Assembly (NCBI GenBank): GCA_934725835.1
Contig: CAKVCR010000113.1
Coordinates: forward strand, 1 to 8,536
DNA from: an uncultured Odoribacter sp.
Lineage (GTDB): Bacteria; Bacteroidota; Bacteroidia; Bacteroidales; Marinifilaceae
Direction: 5' to 3'
Length of the DNA: 8,536 nt
Each line of letters starts with the position of its first letter. Within the stretch, counting starts at the first letter, position 1. The notes below the pieces were generated by a model that was not told where the DNA came from, searched no databases, and worked only from the letters and a program-made list of their open reading frames with translations. The translations under genes were made by a program, and so were the position numbers. Below, one piece after another: positions 7,562-8,536 of the stretch.

Positions 7562-8296
7562 TCAACGGTTTAACCAATCTTTAAAATCTTTTAGACGTTC
7601 AGTACTTACAATCGATTCAATATTTTCTGGCGGAGCCGGTTGAAGAACTATTTTAATTCGGCTATTAGAATAGCGAAGCATATCGTTAATTGCATTAAAA
7701 TTAATAATGAACTTACGATTTATTCGAAAAAAAATATGCGGGTCTAAACGTTCTTCTATCCGTGCTACTGTCTGGTCTACCACATATCCCATACCATCAA
7801 AAGTATAAAGCATCAAATATTTTCCATCTGCCATAAAATAAGCGATGTCTGTCACCGGAACCGATTTTATTCTTGCTCCCATTTGAACTAGAAAACGTTC
7901 TTGATAAGCTTCTTGATTGCCTTTTGATGCCCCTATTCCAACTCCCCACCATTGCTCTACCTTTTGAATTGTATTTTTAATCTCCGCACTATCATAGGGC
8001 TTTAGTATATAATCAATACCCTGATTTTTAAATGCCTCCAAGGCATATTCATCGTATGCTGTTACGAAAACAACAGGAACATCCACTTCTACCTGACGGA
8101 AAATGTCAAAACTCTGCCCGTCACCGAGATGAATATCACTGAATATCAAATCAACTTTATTCTCCCGCAACCACTTCACACTCTCTTTCACCGTTTCCAA
8201 ACAAGTAACGATTCTTATGTCAGGCGCCACTTCTCCCAACACCTTGCTCAACTCTAACGAAGCCAACGGCTCATCCTCTATGATAACAGCAGTCAT
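7562..8296 (-). CDS. LytTR-type response regulator, no kinase adjacent
   Basis: A complete 244-residue cytoplasmic response regulator of the LytR/AlgR class. The receiver domain (about 1-115) has the acidic pair Glu7-Asp8, phospho-acceptor Asp54 in FSDIHL, Thr79 in FVTAYDEYA and Lys99 in ILKPYD, so all residues needed for phosphorylation are present. A linker of about 15 residues leads to a LytTR DNA-binding domain (about 133-242), recognised by FLVQMGARIKSVPVTDIAYF, the DGKY turn, and the late FFRINRKFIIN segment. In Bacteroides such regulators usually sit beside a LytS/YehU-type histidine kinase. Here the downstream neighbour is a membrane transferase, and the upstream neighbour is an unrelated gene ending in a terminator, so the partner kinase must be elsewhere. 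A control role over the glycan operon just downstream is possible but unproven. The start follows a good promoter with a short leader. Confidence 0.95.
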   Translation of the reverse strand: MTAVIIEDEPLASLELSKVLGEVAPDIRIVTCLETVKESVKWLRENKVDLIFSDIHLGDGQSFDIFRQVEVDVPVVFVTAYDEYALEAFKNQGIDYILKPYDSAEIKNTIQKVEQWWGVGIGASKGNQEAYQERFLVQMGARIKSVPVTDIAYFMADGKYLMLYTFDGMGYVVDQTVARIEERLDPHIFFRINRKFIINFNAINDMLRYSNSRIKIVLQPAPPENIESIVSTERLKDFKDWLNR

Positions 8297-8323
8297 TATA
8301 TACAGTTATATCGTTAAACTTTA

Positions 8324-8331
8324 CAAAGTTA
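8324..8331 (-). promoter_or_regulatory. Bacteroides-type -7 element for the LytTR regulator
   Basis: On the minus strand this is TAACTTTG, a full match to TAnnTTTG, 27 bp upstream of the regulator start codon. It lies just downstream of the terminator of the preceding gene, where a new promoter is expected. No clean TTTG is found at the usual -33 distance. The element overlaps a short palindrome at 8317-8330. Confidence 0.55.
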
Positions 8332-8366
8332 TTAATATTTAGCAAATATGACCACTTATCTATGCG

Positions 8367-8411
8367 AAAAAAGCAGGACCAACCAAATCATTACGATTTA
8401 ATTGGTCCTGC
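8367..8411 (-). terminator. Strong intrinsic terminator of the upstream, possibly SusD-like, gene
   Basis: On the minus strand a 10-bp perfect stem, GCAGGACCAA with TTGGTCCTGC, extends by seven more A-T, G-C and G-U pairs to 17 bp closed by a GTAAT loop. It is followed at once by six T residues (8372-8367). It begins 25 nt after the stop codon of the preceding gene. The opposite strand has no T-run after the hairpin, so it acts in one direction only. Confidence 0.93.
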
Positions 8412-8436
8412 ATCTTCAATTACTATCAACCAGGAT

Positions 8437-8536
8437 TTATTTTAATTCTGGATTATTGGCAGTCGCTTCTTTTGGGAACCGTATCGTATACCGCAAATCA
8501 TCTTTCTGTAAAACAGCAGTCTGTTTCACTCCATCT
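8437..8536 (-). CDS. C-terminal fragment, possibly SusD/RagB-like outer-membrane protein
   Basis: An open frame enters from the window edge and ends at a TAA (8439-8437), giving 32 residues that finish in RYTIRFPKEATANNPELK. The terminator 25 nt downstream shows this is a real gene end. The closing pattern, an aromatic/hydrophobic stretch, then P-K-E, then N-P-E-L, resembles the end of SusD/RagB glycan-binding lipoproteins, which often finish in I-P-x-x-E-x-x-x-N-P-x-L. With only 32 residues, the family call is tentative. If right, the neighbouring region holds a polysaccharide-utilisation locus and the protein is an outer-membrane lipoprotein partner of a SusC-like transporter. Confidence 0.55.
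   Translation of the reverse strand, partial: DGVKQTAVLQKDDLRYTIRFPKEATANNPELK

Noticed and set aside
8297..8340. GTT-centred elements that might be LytTR-type direct-repeat operators.
   Set aside because: Individual matches to the known LytTR half-site pattern are imperfect and the spacing is not the usual one; in A/T-rich DNA this level of match is expected by chance.
1..8536. CRISPR arrays, insertion sequences, tRNA or rRNA genes and long repeats.
   Set aside because: None seen: no regularly spaced direct repeats, no transposase frame with terminal repeats, and almost the whole window is occupied by identifiable minus-strand genes.

Overview
The window looks like chromosome from a gut-type Bacteroidales, most probably Bacteroides or a close relative. 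Evidence: promoter elements of the Bacteroides type (TAnnTTTG at -7), few Shine-Dalgarno sites, the rfbA-C-D-B gene order, a LytTR response regulator, and what appears to be the tail of a SusD-like protein. No species name can be given from sequence reading alone. Every gene lies on the minus strand, so the transcription order runs from the high coordinates to the low ones.

Region by region, in transcription order: (1) 8437-8536 is the last 32 codons of a gene that may be SusD/RagB-like, closed by a strong intrinsic terminator at 8367-8411. (2) 7562-8296 is a LytR/AlgR-type (LytTR) response regulator with its own promoter and no sensor kinase beside it. (3) 2939-7433 is a five-gene, tightly spaced operon. 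It holds a polytopic WecA/MraY-family phosphoglycosyltransferase followed by RfbA, RfbC, RfbD and RfbB, the complete set of four enzymes making dTDP-L-rhamnose from glucose-1-phosphate. A good -7 element lies at 7476-7483. (4) 1274-2896 is a YbiT-type ABC-F ATPase with a degenerate second nucleotide-binding domain, probably expressed from a promoter embedded at the end of rfbB. (5) 1-1255 is the start of a lipoprotein, cut by the window edge, that I do not recognise by name but that has clan CD (gingipain/caspase-like) peptidase hallmarks.

How the genes may work together: the membrane transferase would load the first sugar-1-phosphate onto undecaprenyl phosphate, and the Rfb enzymes supply activated rhamnose for later transfers. 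The glycosyltransferases, flippase and polymerase that would use these products are absent, so this is a precursor and initiation module serving glycan assembly encoded elsewhere (LPS O-antigen, capsule or protein glycan). The ABC-F protein is a ribosome-associated translation factor by family and has no obvious link to sugar metabolism. It is followed after only 18 nt by the lipoprotein gene and is likely co-transcribed with it.

I found no mobile element, CRISPR array, tRNA or rRNA. The window is mostly conserved housekeeping-type content. The two points most worth a second look are the asymmetric ABC-F ATPase and the putative peptidase-like lipoprotein.
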